Shown piece by piece: positions 1 through 14,242 of a stretch of 64,000 nt of DNA (position 1 is the first letter of the stretch; each line of letters opens with the position of its first letter). The notes under the pieces were generated by a model that had not been told where the DNA came from, did not search any database, and saw nothing but the letters and a program-made list of their open reading frames with translations. Both the position numbers and the translations under genes were made by a program. Source of the DNA: Taeniopygia guttata (lineage: Eukaryota; Chordata; Aves; Passeriformes; Estrildidae); assembly GCF_048771995.1 (NCBI RefSeq), contig NC_133034.1:2604001-2668000 (forward strand). Reading direction: 5' to 3'.

Positions 1-3000
1 CCTGATCCAAGAGATCCTTGCTCTTTATAAAATATGTCACAGCATCTCCAGCTTTCACCATATCAGCTTCTACTTGAAGGAGATACATGGAGGCAACTCT
101 CTTTATCAGGGCCATAGTGCTTCTCCTTTCCAACAGCTCCTGGGCCCTGTGGGGTTTGGCTCACATGAACTGGTGTTCTTTGAAGTTGTTCTGCTCTAAG
201 CAGTATTGCAATGTTTCTGTGATGCATTGATTTAATCTGTGGAAATGCAATTTATTACTGCCATCAACCTTGGCATTTGTTGGCAAACAAAGGCATTGTT
301 ATGAGAGACACCCCATGGATAAGTTGAGTTAGGGAATGCAGAAGTTGTCTCCTGAGGTTTATTAAGAAAAGGGAGTGGAGCTATTAAAGTGATCAGCAAT
401 GTGCTGTACCAGAGCAATGTAAATTCTTTATCAGCAGCTTGTGGTTAGCTCCTGTACCAGAGAGCAGCACTCAGGGGAATGAGTACATTGAGTGGACCCA
501 ATCAAACCCCCAAGAAGTTATTTGCTCATTTTCCTGCTTTGTTAGCTCATTATGTACTACACTGTGAAGCTCTGGAGTACAGCATGAGTTGGGTGACACT
601 GTGCTCTGGCTGTCACTGGTCTTCAGGAGGAGCAGGAGGTGCGCAGGTGGAGCTGCTAAGGCAGAGCTGAATCCCACAAGTCAGACTGAGTTGGATCATT
701 TTCTCTGTGGGTCTGGCAGATTTCACCTCTATGGGAGAGGAGCTACTTGGTTTTTTTTGCAGTTATTTCTGCCATTTTTTTATCAGATGGGAGAGAGGGT
801 CTCAATGTATGACTAAGCTAATTCTGTGTTTCTTAGGTTTTTGGTGGGACCAAAGTTCTCCATAGATGAGGGATGATTAATAACAAAACTGAGAGTATTC
901 TTGAGTATTTCTGCAGAAGCAGCTTGTTGAATGATGCAAACCATGTTTTGCTGGTTCTGTTGCAGAGAGGGAAACCCCTTTGAGCAGAAAAAGGGTTGCT
1001 TTATCAGGCTGCGATGTTGGTTTGTGAGTCCTCCCCAGGAATACTGGCTGTAGATTGAGTAGAGGACATGGAGTGGCAAGCATAGAGGCATAAAAGTCAG
1101 GTAATTTTAACTCAATTAGTTCATGCAAAGTCTGGGATGGAGGAACTGTTTGGGCCTTGTGAAAGAGTAGCCTGCATTTGAATTTTAACTCTGGATGAAT
1201 TCACAGTCCTTTACTGAACTGCCTGCTGGCTTTTGGCATCATGCCCCTGGGATCTCTGGGCATGTTTATTTCATTGATGATTTGAAGGTGACACTAGCTA
1301 TTGCTGCATGGAAGCACCATAACACAAAGACTAACCATACAATTATTGTTGAGCTTCTTTGAAGATCATATAGCAGGCTCTCAGATGCAGAATCTTCTTT
1401 CTTAAGATAGAGGTGTGCATATGTAAATTTTCTCTTTTTATGTCTATAAAAAGTTTTCACATGATTCAGGCAAAACCTTAGCTCAGGGGTAAAGCATCTT
1501 ACTCGTTATTGCTGCAGATTGTGTGTCACATGTACAGTTTCTAACATGTTCACACTGGTCAGATTTGAAGTTTCCAGCTCATTTCTTCAGGGTTAAGTTT
1601 CTTGAGGTGTTCTCATCCTCCCCAGTGAGTTCCCCCCACATATTTTGCAGTATGTGGGAATTGAAGTGATAGGCCTTTATCCAGTGTTTTGTTGGCTCCA
1701 TTGTTTGTATGCATTGGATTGCCTAGGAAACCATAATAATCTCGTTCAAATAAAGATTTCATCTCTCTGTGGCATTGGGGCTAGTTCAAAAGCCACGCTA
1801 ACCCTGGCAGCTCGTCACAGAGCACATTAATTTAGAGCATTTCTTGTTCTGGGAGGTGGCTGAGCTCTGGCACCTGCCGGCCCTGCCCTCAGAGCCGGGC
1901 ACCAGCAGCAGCCCCACGGTCCCTGTGTGCAGCAGGGCTGGGCTGCAGGCTGAGCAGAGCCCTGAGCAGAGCCCTGGGCCAGCATCCTGCAGCATCCTGC
2001 AGCAGCTCTGCCAGCAGCAGTCCCAAGGACACCAAGCCAGCTGCAGCTGTCACCAGCTCAGAGCTGCCTCTCTCAGCATCTCCTGCACCCAGAGGAGTTG
2101 GGAGTGGAATCATCTGCATTTCCCTGTGTTTGGGTTGTGGCCAGCTGGTTGAATGCACTTTTACAAGCTCTGTTCTGGTTAGTGTTTCCCCAGTTACATG
2201 TGCTGTTATGAGTTTTAGCAAAAGAGTAGGCTGCCTTCTCCTCTAGCTCACTGGAGATCCCTCTGGTGTGGGCTTTCCAGGAGGGAATCTCTGTAGCCTC
2301 CATCATCTCTTCCACAGAACTGTCCCAAGTGGCTGGGGCTGGTGTGGCCTGAGCCATCATCCACTGCTCAGGATGCTGAGACTCTGGAGTTGGCTGTTCC
2401 TCCCCTCTTGGTCACAACTTTCAGTTTTGGATTGCATCAGGTCATTTGTACATACATAGTTAAGAAATGAAACCAAAGTATTGACCTCTGTTGACATCCA
2501 GCAGCTCCTTCAAACAGCTCCAGCCTTTCTTCTCTTCCCTGGCTCTTAATTTGCACTTTAGAGAGCGGGCTGCTGCTCTGAGTTGCTGATCGAATAAAAC
2601 CTGTCCCAGTTTGAAGATAATCAACAAAGTTAGTCCATGAAACAATTTCTAAGATATAAACAAGATCAAAGCACTATCAGATGTGGACACCAAAAGAGTA
2701 GGCTTTGATAATTTAATCTACCAAATTACAATTTTGGGGCATTTGATTTGTTATTTTTTCAAATTAGAGGCCAGATGCTGCTGCTCTTAGTTTTTAATCT
2801 CTTAAAAATAGAAGAGATTACTTCCAGAGGAATGTGCTGCTCAGGCAGAGTGATGCTGGTTAACCCTTTCTGTAAATTGTTTTAATTGCAGTTTGCTCTT
2901 TGTCTGTGACAATACAACCCTGTGCTCAGTGCGGTGTTTCCAGACAGGGGAGCCCATCAGAGCTGCCTGGTGCAGCAGAGAAGATTCCTTGTGATCCTGG

Positions 3001-3999
3001 CAGCTTCCTCCTTTGGTTTATACATTTTCGTCTCATATTTGTCTGCTCTTACTCCTGCTCTCAGCCCAAGCAGGTCCATCCTGCATTTTCACAGTCTTTT
3101 CATTTCAGGAGACACTGGCTGGGCTGGTCCTTCTCCAGTATCCTCTGGAGAAAAGATAATGAGTCTGGCACTGATAAAAGCTGCTCACCTCATGCTGCTG
3201 GGTGGAGGAGGGTGGATTATGTGATGGGCAAGTCTCTGTTTATGTATTTCTGATGGGATTAAAGAGCCTGTGTTTGACCTGGACAGTTCCCATGCTTTGG
3301 GCTGTTTGAAAAACCTCCCTGGAGGAAGGGAGGTGTCTTCAAGGGGCAGAGAGTTTTCTATTATGTAAAATAATACAGAATAAGCTCTTGTGTTATAAGT
3401 ATGTTTTACTGTCTATATTTGTTCAGCCCAAATTAATTCAGCATGTTTCCAGGCCATGAGAACCTAGCTGAGCCTGCCAGAAGTCAGCAGCAAATTTGGT
3501 AGTAGCTACATTCTTTTCTTTCAGCAATGAATACACATTAAAGCTCAGAACAGCAGCCCCTGGTGGGGGAAATTTCATCCTGGAAGGGAGATTTGGAAAA
3601 ATCCCTAATTGTGGGGCCGAGAGCCTGCGGGAAACAATGAGATGATATGTCTCCTGCTGCTGCTATGCTTTCTTCTCACTCTCCTGAAAGCTGGTGTTGA
3701 AACACTTTTTCCTCTTCTGCTGACAAGTGCTTATTATGGCCTGATTTTGGGTGAAAGTTTGGAAGTGAGCATTTTTGTTTATCAAAGCAGACCCTTCCCC
3801 AGCTCCCCACAGCCAGCACCCTCCTCCCAAGTGCTCCTGGCATTTCATCCCCTGCAGTTGGGTGCTGATGAGGCAGCACATGTGTCACCATGTGGCCTTG
3901 CAGAAGGACAAGCACCAGCTCCCACAGAAAAAGGGAATTACTGTGTCCTGCAGTGGTGCAGAGGACACCAGGATAGCCTGGCTTCCTTCATCTCATTCA

Positions 4000-4045
4000 G
4001 TCGTTTTGGACTCACTGATCTTGAAGGTCTTTTCCAGCCTCTTTT
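4000..4045 (+). mobile_element. CR1 LINE 3'-end fragment
   Basis: The stretch reading TGGACTCACTGATCTTGAAG followed by GTCTTTTCCAGCCT closely resembles the CR1 3' untranslated consensus (…GGACTTGATGATCTTAAAGGTCTTTTCCAACCT). It lacks the terminal ATTCTATG repeats. Such 5'-truncated CR1 tails are the commonest interspersed repeat in bird genomes. The edges are approximate. Confidence 0.45.
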
Positions 4046-7000
4046 CACCTGTCTTCTGACTAGCACAGGGCAGAAGAAATGGGGAGATATCCTGGGGAAA
4101 CGTGATGCACTTTCCTCTTGGCAGGAGTGTCACTGAGCTGGTGCCAGCCATTCCATTTGCCCACTCCAAGCAGAACAAGGGCTTCATTTAACCACATCAC
4201 CAGAACTGGCAGCAGGGGATTCTGGTGTTTCAGAGGTTTTTTAATTTAAAAAAAATCCAGATATTTACCAGGCCTTTGGAATCTGTCTCACTCATTTGTT
4301 AAACACACATAAAAATAACAATCCTGCTGTTTTTTGAGGTCCCAAGGGAGCTGCCTGAGCTAAGCCTCAGCACAAGGAAGGCAGTGCTGAAGGAATGCCT
4401 GAAAGAGTTTCACAGCAGGAAGAAGAAATTATTAACCACCTCAGCTGATGGCTGCTGGGCTCTGGCAGCCTGCAGCTACATGCCAAACTGCTGGTTTTGT
4501 ATCAAAGGAACTGCAAATTGTGGATGGGCTGAATGATGGAACTCTGCTGCAATGTCACCCCTTAGTGGGGTGGGAAAGCCTACTGCCTGATCCTTCATGG
4601 AGAGATAAGAGAAATGAAAGCCCAGACATACCAGCTCAATTAGCCTTCAGTTTTCCATATAGCCTTAGCAGTAAATTAACCAGAGATAAAACCATGAATT
4701 TTTCTGTCAGGATGCTGTCTCACACAGCTGTGGTGCTGTGAGAAGTTTCCCGTTGTTCATGCCTGGAGGGGCAGCCACTGCTGGGTGTCTGGAGCAGCCA
4801 CACCTCCGTGGTTTTTTGGCTGGGTAGAGCAGGGAATGCCATGTTCCACTGCACTGGCAGTGTTGCAGGTAGCATGTAAAGCACTGCAATTAGCTCCACA
4901 GGGGTTGAGCATGTGTTTTATAGTCCCATTAATAACAACCATTTATTTGTTATTGCAGTATATCAACGGGGCTGCAGTATCAGGTGTATGTATACAGGAC
5001 ATGAAATTACAGATTACAGGTGTGCAGAAAATTGGAAGAGGAAGAAGGAATTATTTGTAAAATGTCCTGATCTTACAAATACACACATTTTCCTGGGGCA
5101 GACTGGTATCTACTATTTGCTGTGCTCAAGCAGCAATATACCCTTGGGACATTGAGGACCTCTCACCTTTCATGCTTGCCACCAGAAACTTTTCTGAGTA
5201 TTGCTGAGGTTTGATGTACAAAGCCACAGCACACACAGCCCCTCTAACAGCAGGGCAATGGATGGTTGCTGGGAGGAGGTCCAGCACTGCCTGGGGCTCA
5301 GCAGGATGAACCCTGATGAACATGTGGGACCAGCAGCATGGGACAGTTAAAGTCAATGCTCCTAAAAATTGCCTTTCAAAAAACCGCTTCCAAATCAGTC
5401 TGAAATGATTTAGAAAATGTTTAATGTTTCATGTTAAACCAATAGCTGAAATACAAAGGCTGAAATACAAATATCACCCCTAAATAATTCCCACACACTC
5501 CATGGGAGCTGTGACACTGAAGAAGCACAAAACCCACGACAGGCAAAGGCAAAACAAAATAAAATTGCAAACAAAGAGCCCAAATCCCACCAAGTTCAGT
5601 TCTCAGAACTCGTTTAACTTGTGTGACCTCTCCCATTGACTCCTGTAAGACAATCAGCATGCTGCAAATTAAGCACAGGCACAGATGTTGTTCCTGAAAA
5701 TGTCTATTTGTGGAACAAATTATTTATAATAGGAAATGGCATCTGTGTCGATTTAAGAAAGCACCAGGCGAGGATAATGGGTGCTTTATAGTCTGAACTG
5801 CTGTGGGGCTCAAGGTGAGCTCCTCATGGGTGGGGTGGTGGCTCTGCACCCCCAGAGGGGCACTGAGGAGTCACAGCCCCCCTGCTCCTTGCCTCCAGGA
5901 TGTCAATCTATTGCCAAGTCTATCACTCTGGGACTTTAGTGGGAGCATTTTTTGCATCACCAAGCCCCAGGTCTGCCTTTTGCAGTTTATGGAATATTTT
6001 AAAAGTAGAAGTAGACATTCTATGTGATAACTCTGAAATTCTTGTAGGAATTACTGGCACTCAGTTGTAAGACTGTGAAACAGCAAAAAGGAGGGAATAA
6101 AACTCTGGCAGTATAGGGAGAAAAGTTTAATATTTTAAATTCTATAAAGATTTAAGGTTGTTGATTCCAATAAGTTTAGTTGGAGCCCTCTGCATGCTTT
6201 CCTGACCTCATCTATAGAGTAACTCCTGAAGTTGCAGAAGTCCCTGAGCCTTAATATTAAATTTTGCAACACTTCAGACTGCAAGCAGCCAGGAGCTGCC
6301 ATGCAGCTTGTGAGCCACAGGAAGGGAAAGCTTTTGTTGCCATAAAATCATTATTTTTTCCTCAGTCCCAGAAAATAGGGCTGCAAATGCAGTGTTCACA
6401 CATGGGCACTGCCAGCAAGGGCTGTGAGATTGAACCCTCTGTGCTGATGAACTCTGATAATTAATAGCAAAAGCTTTAAGAAGAATAGGAATTTTGGTTT
6501 GAAAACCATGTTTATGTGTGCATTGTTTAAATCAATAGCTTTTTCTTACTAATGGTAGCACAATGAAGTAATTGCAAAACTCAGTATTGTGACAAATTGA
6601 TATTTTTCATATCAAAACAAATGGAAATCTCAGAGATGACTGGATTAAATTGAAGAAGCCAATATTACAGCTTTTTTATTTGCTTTTATGTGTGGAAATT
6701 CAGTGTCATCTAATTTTTGCTATGTTTGTTGAAACCACTGCTTTCCAGTCTTCTTCTCCTTCCCCAGGGATAGCCCACTGTTAAAACCCTAAAACACACA
6801 TAATTTTTCAGTAAAAGCAATTACTGGTTTTGCTTTGTTTATGGTGGAAATCAGCAGTACTTGATAGCCTACCTAAATTATCATAAATTTGATTTTTATG
6901 TAGTGTGAAATTATTGGCGAATCAAACTCCCCACCGTGGCAGATGACTCAAGATTGTAATAAATACTCTGGATGAAGAATTCTTCTACTAAGGGATGTTC

Positions 7001-9136
7001 TTCATCCCTTCCTCTTACCTACCAAACACTTCCTCAGGACCAGTGGGTGTTATAGAAAAAGTCAGAAAACGTGCAGAGAGCTCTGATCCCTGACCCCTGC
7101 AGCAAGGAGGACGTTCAGATGGTGCTGGTTGATGTTTCCTCATACTGGGGCAACAAAAAGCAGGTTTATGTTGGAATAAGACCTTTGAAGTGAGACACCC
7201 TGGGATGATGTGCACTCTTATTGTGCAATAAATGTGGGATTTTTATATTTAGTGGCACATGGTTACTGAAAAGTCTCTGAATTGCTGAAGAAAAATAATT
7301 TAATTGAAGTCAAACATGAAAATACAAGGCAGACCCAAATATAAAGAAATTAGATATATTCAGCTGATCTTATTCTAGCAAGGGGTTTATTTTTAACATT
7401 GTGATTATGGATTTTTATAATGTCACGTCAATATAAAGGGCTTTTCTTCACAGCAAGAACAGAACAGAGGAAGTCCAAATAAATGATATCCAGTGTCCTT
7501 CAAGGAGGCAGTGGTAAACATGTTCTCAAAGATGGAAAAGTTCAAATATAAACTAACTATTCTTGCTGTGGAGAGAGAAAAGAAGACGTGGATTATGTTT
7601 GAGAAGACAGCTGGTTAAAGACCAAAATCAGTATTGTTATCCCCAAAGTCTGCCACTGTGATATTTCTGAAAGCCATTCAAGCCTCACATGGCACAGACA
7701 GACAAAAATAAATCTGATAGAGATAATTCGGTTTAAAACCAAACTGCAGAAGCCCTTCAGATACATCCGAGCCTCATTAGGAAAAGGAAAAAGATAAGGG
7801 AAAAAGGAAGAAGAAGAACATGTTGGGGAGAAAGCTCCACAAAATTAATGCCAATGTTTGTGGTTGTGCAAGCAGCACTCCTGCCTGGGATCTGTGTGGG
7901 ATTCTGCCCAAGGAGCCACTGTCCCACCTCTCTTAGCACTGCCTGTGCCTTGGTGTCCTCAGGAGCTTCAGATCAAATTAGTACAGAGCCATGAGCCCTG
8001 TGCTTCAAGCTACACTTGTCTTGCAGCTGATTGTCACCCTGCTAATGAACACCAGCTTAATTTTATTTTTAATAACAGTACTTTAGCATCCTGGTCCAAG
8101 TGTCAGCCTAAGTAAACCTTTAAAACAGCCTCTTTTAAGGGGATTCAAAAAAGGAGTGCTGTTAGATCAGACCAAGTGATAGAAATGCCAAGGGCTGGAA
8201 CTGTAATTAGACTTAGTTCAAGCTTTCAATAACACAACTAAAGTTAGTTCCAGTGTGCACACTCCACCTTTGATAGTGCGTGTCTGTTCTCCAAGTGGTC
8301 TCATCCCCGTTTCTGTCACTCAGCCCTTGTATCCAGAGGCAGAGAAGCAGAGAGGAAGGGCATGGCTTGCTCTTCTTAGGATTGAAACCCCATTTTTCTC
8401 TCCCACCTTCAGGTTGAATCACCTCGATTTGTGTTGTTGGTGTTGTGGTCAAGGAGCCATCAGAGACCAATTGCCCCACACTGAGGTGCAGAGGAGCTTC
8501 ACACCTGTGCTTTCTATTCACAGGCAAATGCAGGTGACTTTGGCTCCCAGTCACTTGCATTCAAGTGCTTTCCCCTGAAAAGTGTCAAGAAGAGTGTAAC
8601 AGGTCCTGCTCAGAAGGGTGACTGTTAGACTCGAGAAAGTAGTGCTGTGTAATTTTAAAAAAATAAAATCAGCACAAATACATTCTGCTTTAATATTGTT
8701 ACGGATTAGTTCATTCTAAGAGTGTTCTTTAAGGAAACAGCTTTTACTTTCTCATTTGTTGAGGATGAATTGGTACAGTAGTTTCCATGGGTACTGTAGG
8801 GTCATTTATTCGATAGATCTCTTATAAATAAGTTGCAGCTATTTGGCATCTTGTTCCGAACTCATTTTAGCTTCTGGACGTGCAGCACAATTTTATGACC
8901 AGCTTTTCTATTATTTTTTTAACATATTGTCCAAGTGGTTCCGTGAGCACTGGAACTAATGAAATCTGTTTTTCTAGGGCTTTGTATTTCATGCACAATT
9001 GACTTCCATGTCACAGAAGGTGCAGGATCCCACTGAAGCTGTTCCTGAACTCAGAGTGTTTGTAGTGTGTTTGCAGTGGCTGCCCCTGCGTGTTCCAGGA
9101 GTCAGGCTCTCTGAGCCTTCCCCATGCAGAAGTTCT

Positions 9137-9337
9137 TGGCTCAGAGGGTGCTGAGGCCCTGGCACTGCTGCCCAGAGAAGCTGTGGATGCCCTCCCTGGT
9201 AGTGTTTAAGGCCAGGTTGGATGGGGTCCTGAGTGACCTGGTCTGTGGTGGGTGGCATCCCTGTCCATAGCAGGTGGGTTGTAGCTGGATTATCTTTCAG
9301 GTCCCTTTAACCCAAACCATTCTGTGATTTTATGACT
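9137..9337 (+). mobile_element. CR1 LINE, 5'-truncated 3' end, sense
   Basis: About 200 bp matches the CR1 3' region from memory. It contains GGGTGCTGAGGC…GCCCAGAGAAGC, then GGCCAGGTTGGATGGGG, then AGGTCCCTTTAACCCAAACC, and ends in the terminal repeat-like CATTCTGTGATTTTATGA. The ~octamer terminal repeat and 5' truncation are typical of CR1, a non-LTR retrotransposon of birds and reptiles. Divergence looks moderate, so this is not a very recent insertion. Confidence 0.85.
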
Positions 9338-12300
9338 CAGGACAGCACGCTGAGGTGTCTGTCTTCTCCCTGGACTGCACTCCCTCGTTTCCCAAGACTG
9401 GTAGGAGTGTGTTAATACCCATCTCATTCAGTCTCTTTGATGGGCCTGCTTTGAATCCACCAGCATGTTCAGCTCCACCCTAGAGGATGGACTAGCATAG
9501 ACAGAAACTCTGCTTTTTCTTTCCCCCTTTCTTTTACCTTGTTCAGTGTACTTGCACAGACTTCCACATGCACATCTGGGCTAGGTTCAGAGATGTTACA
9601 GACAGAGTGCACACTGCCAGCTCTGTCACACTGCACACAAGAAACCTCACCAAGGAGCACCAGCACCTCTGCCCCCAACTCAGCAACTGCAAAAATCTGC
9701 AAGGACTTCTTCCCTCTTTGCAGCCCCACAAAGCAGCAGTGGTTTGTACCACTGCAGGACACTGATGAAAGGAACTGGAGCAGGAGCAAGCTCCCAAATG
9801 CCAGGGGTTTCCTTCCCCAGGTGTTTGTTATGAAGGGCAGGGAGGTGGTCCCACAAGATTAACATATTTGTTTAATTAATTGAGGGGAGACTGAAGCTTG
9901 AGGCCTCCATTTGTGGGATGTAAGCAAGTACAAATGGGTGAGTGAAAGGATGAGTGGCAGAACTTCCATGTGGTGCTGAAGGAAGGCAGATGGATCATGC
10001 AGAGCAACTCCTCTGTTGGTTGTGTAGGAGAATGATAACAGCAAAGGATCAAGGCAACAGTGTCAAAAGCTCTGAAGGCTGAAGGTTTGGTTATCTGCAA
10101 GTGTGAAATGGGGATAGGGGAGCATCTCCTCATGGATCATTGCCTCACTGATACTGGCACACAAATGCTACTCCTTCCTTGTGGTTCTTGTCCTTTTCTT
10201 TGTGCAGAATGCAATGCTGTGGGCCCTGCAGCGTGCCAGAGGGACACAGGGAGTTTGGAAGGAAGGGAGATTACCCTTCAATTTGCTAATCAACAGTTGA
10301 GCTACTCTTTCTCTCTTCAAAGAGATCAGAGCAGCATAAACACAATGTTGCCAAGCATGTAGCTGAAATGAGAATTAAAATAGAATGAAATGAGCTCTGT
10401 AAATTGTTGGTTCTGTGTAGCAGTTCCATGGTGTAAATGGGGATTTTGGAAAAGGCACTGTGACAATCAAGGTCTGGTCCTCCTCCAGTCAGCTGCTTCC
10501 ACATCCATGGTTTTTAGGGCTAGGAGTGCTCCTGTGCTCCCCTAAACATTGGGAAGGGTCATTCAGTTTGCTTTCTGCTATATAAACTGCACAGAATTGT
10601 ATTTATGTCCCTTTGAAAAGCTCACAAAACCCAAAATTGGTTCCTCCAGACACAGATTGGCTTACTTGGAGGACATTCTCTGGGGAATATCCATCATCTC
10701 ACCACTAGTATTTTCTCCTGAGCACACCAGGAATTTATAGGACTGCTTTACAGTCAGCAAGTTGAAAGCAGAGTTCAGCTGAAACAGCTGGGTGGGCCAT
10801 TGATCTGGACCCAGATGGAGCATCCTGAGGGAATTAAAGGCAAATTGTCGAATTACCCAGCACCACAACAGGCATGGAGAAGTCAATATATAGGATGGGC
10901 TCTCCTTACCAGAGAGCCTTAATGAGGGCGCTGCTCAGGCTGTCTTGTTATCTATTGCCTCTGCCCAGGGCTGACACTAAGCTGCATTTATTGTAATTGC
11001 TGTTTCAGTGGTAGTATAAGATAACTTTGTAGGTTTCCATGGATTCACCAGCAGGCAGAGGAGATGTACAGGTCTCATTCACTGGTGTGTTTGTTAAAAA
11101 AAGCTGGATCTGTGTCACCTGGACAAGCTGTTACTGAGCTGGGCTATGCCGTGGTGTGCTTCACCCAGTGTGAGCTCCTGTCCAGAGAGCACTTCTCTAC
11201 ATCAGCAAACAGTGGTGCAGCACACAGCTTTTCATTACAGGAGCTACATAATTACTGTCCTAATTAAGTTAATCACCGAGCTTCTGGGTTATGGAAGATC
11301 TCTGGAGATACACTGAGGCACAACAAGGTCACAGGAAGGTCGGGAGGAGGGGGCAGTGCTGGAAAGAGGAGCTTGGCCAAGGCTCAGGTGCCCAGTCCCT
11401 GGTGGGCCAAGCAGGACCCAGTGGTGGCCCTGGGCTGGATGTGGTGGGTCTGTGCTCTGAGTCTGCTTTGCTCAGAGAACAAAATCCACTCTGATCTTTG
11501 CCTCTATCTTGAGAGTATCCTGAGTCAATTAGTGAAATGGCAATTAGTGGGATGCACTCTGGCTTACAGAGAAAGTTCCAAAGGTATCCTGTGTGCCTCT
11601 GCCCCAAGAATGTTCTGTGCTTCCTCTGCTACCCTGGATGTCTTGTTGGCCTTGTTTCATGTCCACCCAATGGACTTGCTTTTTTCCTAGTTTGATCATC
11701 TGCATTTATTATTTTAGTCGTCAGCATCCAGGACATTTTGTAACAGGAGTCAGGTTTTCCATAACTTGGCTGTTTAAAATAGTATTTCCTTTTGTCTGTT
11801 CTAAATCTTCTGCCATATCTGAGATTATTTTCATTGGCTGCAATCATTTGTGGTTAGAGGAAAAGGTGAATGACAGCTGCTTGTCAACCTCTCTGTGCAT
11901 CCCTATAAATTCATTAATTTATCAAGGTGTTTAATGAGGATTTTAATCTATATTCATGGGAGGACATTTTAAGGAGATCAGAGTTTATTACTCATGTCCA
12001 ATTCACTGATGCAATGTAGTTTGGATAAAAACCTGACAGGAAAAAAAAGGAAAGTTTTATGTTGGTTAAGTGAATCAAGCACATGCTTTTAACAAGTATC
12101 CATTTCTCCTATCATTCAAATTTGGAGCAGAGCCAGAGATGCTTCAAAAGCAGCAGAAACCCCAACCCAGGCAGGAGGAGTGTGCCATCATCTCAGGGTA
12201 ACCAAAGCCTTTTTTTAGTTGTTGTAAATTAATTTTTAAAAAGAGGAGCACGTGTAGTTTCCTGTCTTTTTTCCTAAGTGTAGCTGCAGCCAGAGTGGAG

Positions 12301-12788
12301 TTGAGCATTCCAGTTCCCAGCTAATATTTTCTTTAAGGTGGATTTTTGGTCTCTGTTCTGTAAGCTGGGTGTCAGCAGGGGTGGATGCAGATGTCCTCAG
12401 TCCCTGATGGTGACAGTGACAGTCCTGAGAGGCACAAGGCACCCAGGCAGGCTGGCTTTTAAGGTTTTGTTGTGCTTGGAGATTTGAAAGTGATTTGTGT
12501 TTGCTGGATACAGATTTCAAATATGTGTCTTTATGTGTACATCTCAGAATGGAATTAGTGAGGATGGGAGATGAGACATTTCTCAACTTTTTTCAGACTC
12601 TTTCCCAACCTTCAAAATTGTGTTTCCTCCAGATGAAGTTCAGATGAGTTTTAAATGTCCATTGGCAGTGTGGAGGTGACTGCCAATATCCCAAAGCAAA
12701 TAGATTTTGTGGCAGATTTTCCATGCTGGTCACAGTCATTATGTGACTTATACACAAGTAATAAATTAAACCAGTAATATGTAACGTT

Positions 12789-12905
12789 AAAATATTTTCA
12801 CTATGAGGCAAGTTATTTTCTGAAGGCACTGAAGGAGAGAACACTAGAGATTAAGGGCTTTATACAGACTTAGATAAACTCCTGCAATAATGACAGGGGA
12901 ACTTA
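12789..12905 (+). repeat. 117-bp direct repeat, copy 1
   Basis: This block is repeated at 14126-14242 in the same orientation, 1,337 bp away. I count five mismatches in 117 bp by eye, four of them in the first ~40 bp. The last ~75 bp, including GGCACTGAAGGAGAGAACAC, is nearly identical. The flanks do not match, so this is a dispersed short duplication and not the remains of a tandem duplication of the whole 1.3-kb unit. The family is unknown. Confidence 0.9.
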
Positions 12906-13761
12906 ATGTAATGTGTATAGTCCACAAACTAAAGAAAATATGTTCATGTCTGTTAGAAAATATATTCAGACATAATTGTAAAAGGTCTAAGTACTGGACA
13001 AGATATTATTTCTACCTCAATGAGACTGAGCAAAATCAACCAGCAGTAGTTCAGTAGATGTATAGCTACAGCTTAGGTGTCTGTATGTTGTGATGTCTCA
13101 GTGTTTAACTCATTCTGCTTTTGAGCTGATCCTCTTCGTGAGGCTTGCAACACCCAGTCAAGGGACAGGGCTGCTCTGGTGCCACGCCTGCATCCATCCA
13201 CTTGGGTGCTTTTCTGTGCTCTAACATCCCCTGAGTGCTCAACCCCCTCTCCCTGGCTGCAGCCAGCACTACCTGGGGGTTTTAGCAAAGCCCCCAAGCT
13301 CAGAGAATCCAGTGGTTTTATCCCAGTCTGCTTATAGCCAGTATATGCCTAGCAACCTTTAAAAAAAACAACAAACACTTTGAAGGAAAAGGTAGGGTAA
13401 TAGGATTGCTTTTTAAGTGCCTTTGTATTTTAAAACAATAGTTAAATGGTGCTAGGGTCTTTGAAAATCTGTCTCTATACAGATTTTTATCTTTGGACAA
13501 GGTGAAGTTAGAGGTGTTTAACAGAGCAGGTGCCATTAGATGGAGCAGAAACTAAAATTTGCAACTGAATTTATTATTGTAATGTCTGCCAGGGAACATG
13601 AATTTCTTTTCCTCAACAATTGCTAAAATTTGCTTATTTTGAAGCAGGCACCTGGGGAAACAAGTACCATGTGGTTATCCCTAGGAAAATCCCCAAGCAT
13701 GGAGGGGATGCTTTCTTACCCACATCTTTCTGACTGTTCCAAATTGCTAAAAGTGTGCTGC

Positions 13762-13945
13762 AATTAATTATTAATAATAAATATAAATAGTATTCACAAT
13801 AAATATAATATATTTATAAATTGTATAAATATATTTATATTGATTACTAATAAGAAATAATAACTATAAATTATATTAATAATCATATTCTTTTAGATGA
13901 GCTGTATATAATATATCCATATTTAATCTATATTAAAATAGCAAT
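13762..13945 (+). repeat. AT-rich low-complexity tract
   Basis: About 180 bp is almost entirely A and T, with many overlapping TAATAAT, ATATATTTATA and TATAAATATA blocks that could pair with each other. It lies between the two 117-bp direct repeats. It contains no open frame of note. Confidence 0.85.
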
Positions 13946-14125
13946 TGAGACTAATTTGTTTAAGATTCCAATAACAGATGTGCATGTTTCTGTCTGTATG
14001 AACATTCTGTCCACTCCCAGCTGTCAGAGGTACACCTGTGCTGCATTCTTCAGGTTGCATCTCAACATCAGCTGTCTACGGCCATCTCTACCTATTTCTC
14101 CTTTTCATACTGGTTCCATGGGAGC

Positions 14126-14242
14126 AAAATATTTTTACAAAGAGGCAAGTAATTTTCTGAAGGCACTGAAGGAGAGAACACTAGAGATTAAGGGCTTTAT
14201 ACAGACTTAGATAAACTCCTGCAATAATAACAGGGGAACTTA
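14126..14242 (+). repeat. 117-bp direct repeat, copy 2
   Basis: This is the second copy of the block at 12789-12905, same orientation, about 96 percent identical. Together the copies flank about 1.22 kb of AT-rich intron sequence. I recognise no transposon ends at the boundaries. Confidence 0.9.

Noticed and set aside
3609-4136. 175-codon + frame with a hydrophobic leucine-rich start resembling a signal peptide
   Set aside because: It begins at a non-ATG codon, runs through a CR1 fragment and has no homology. The hydrophobic stretch comes from C/T-rich DNA.
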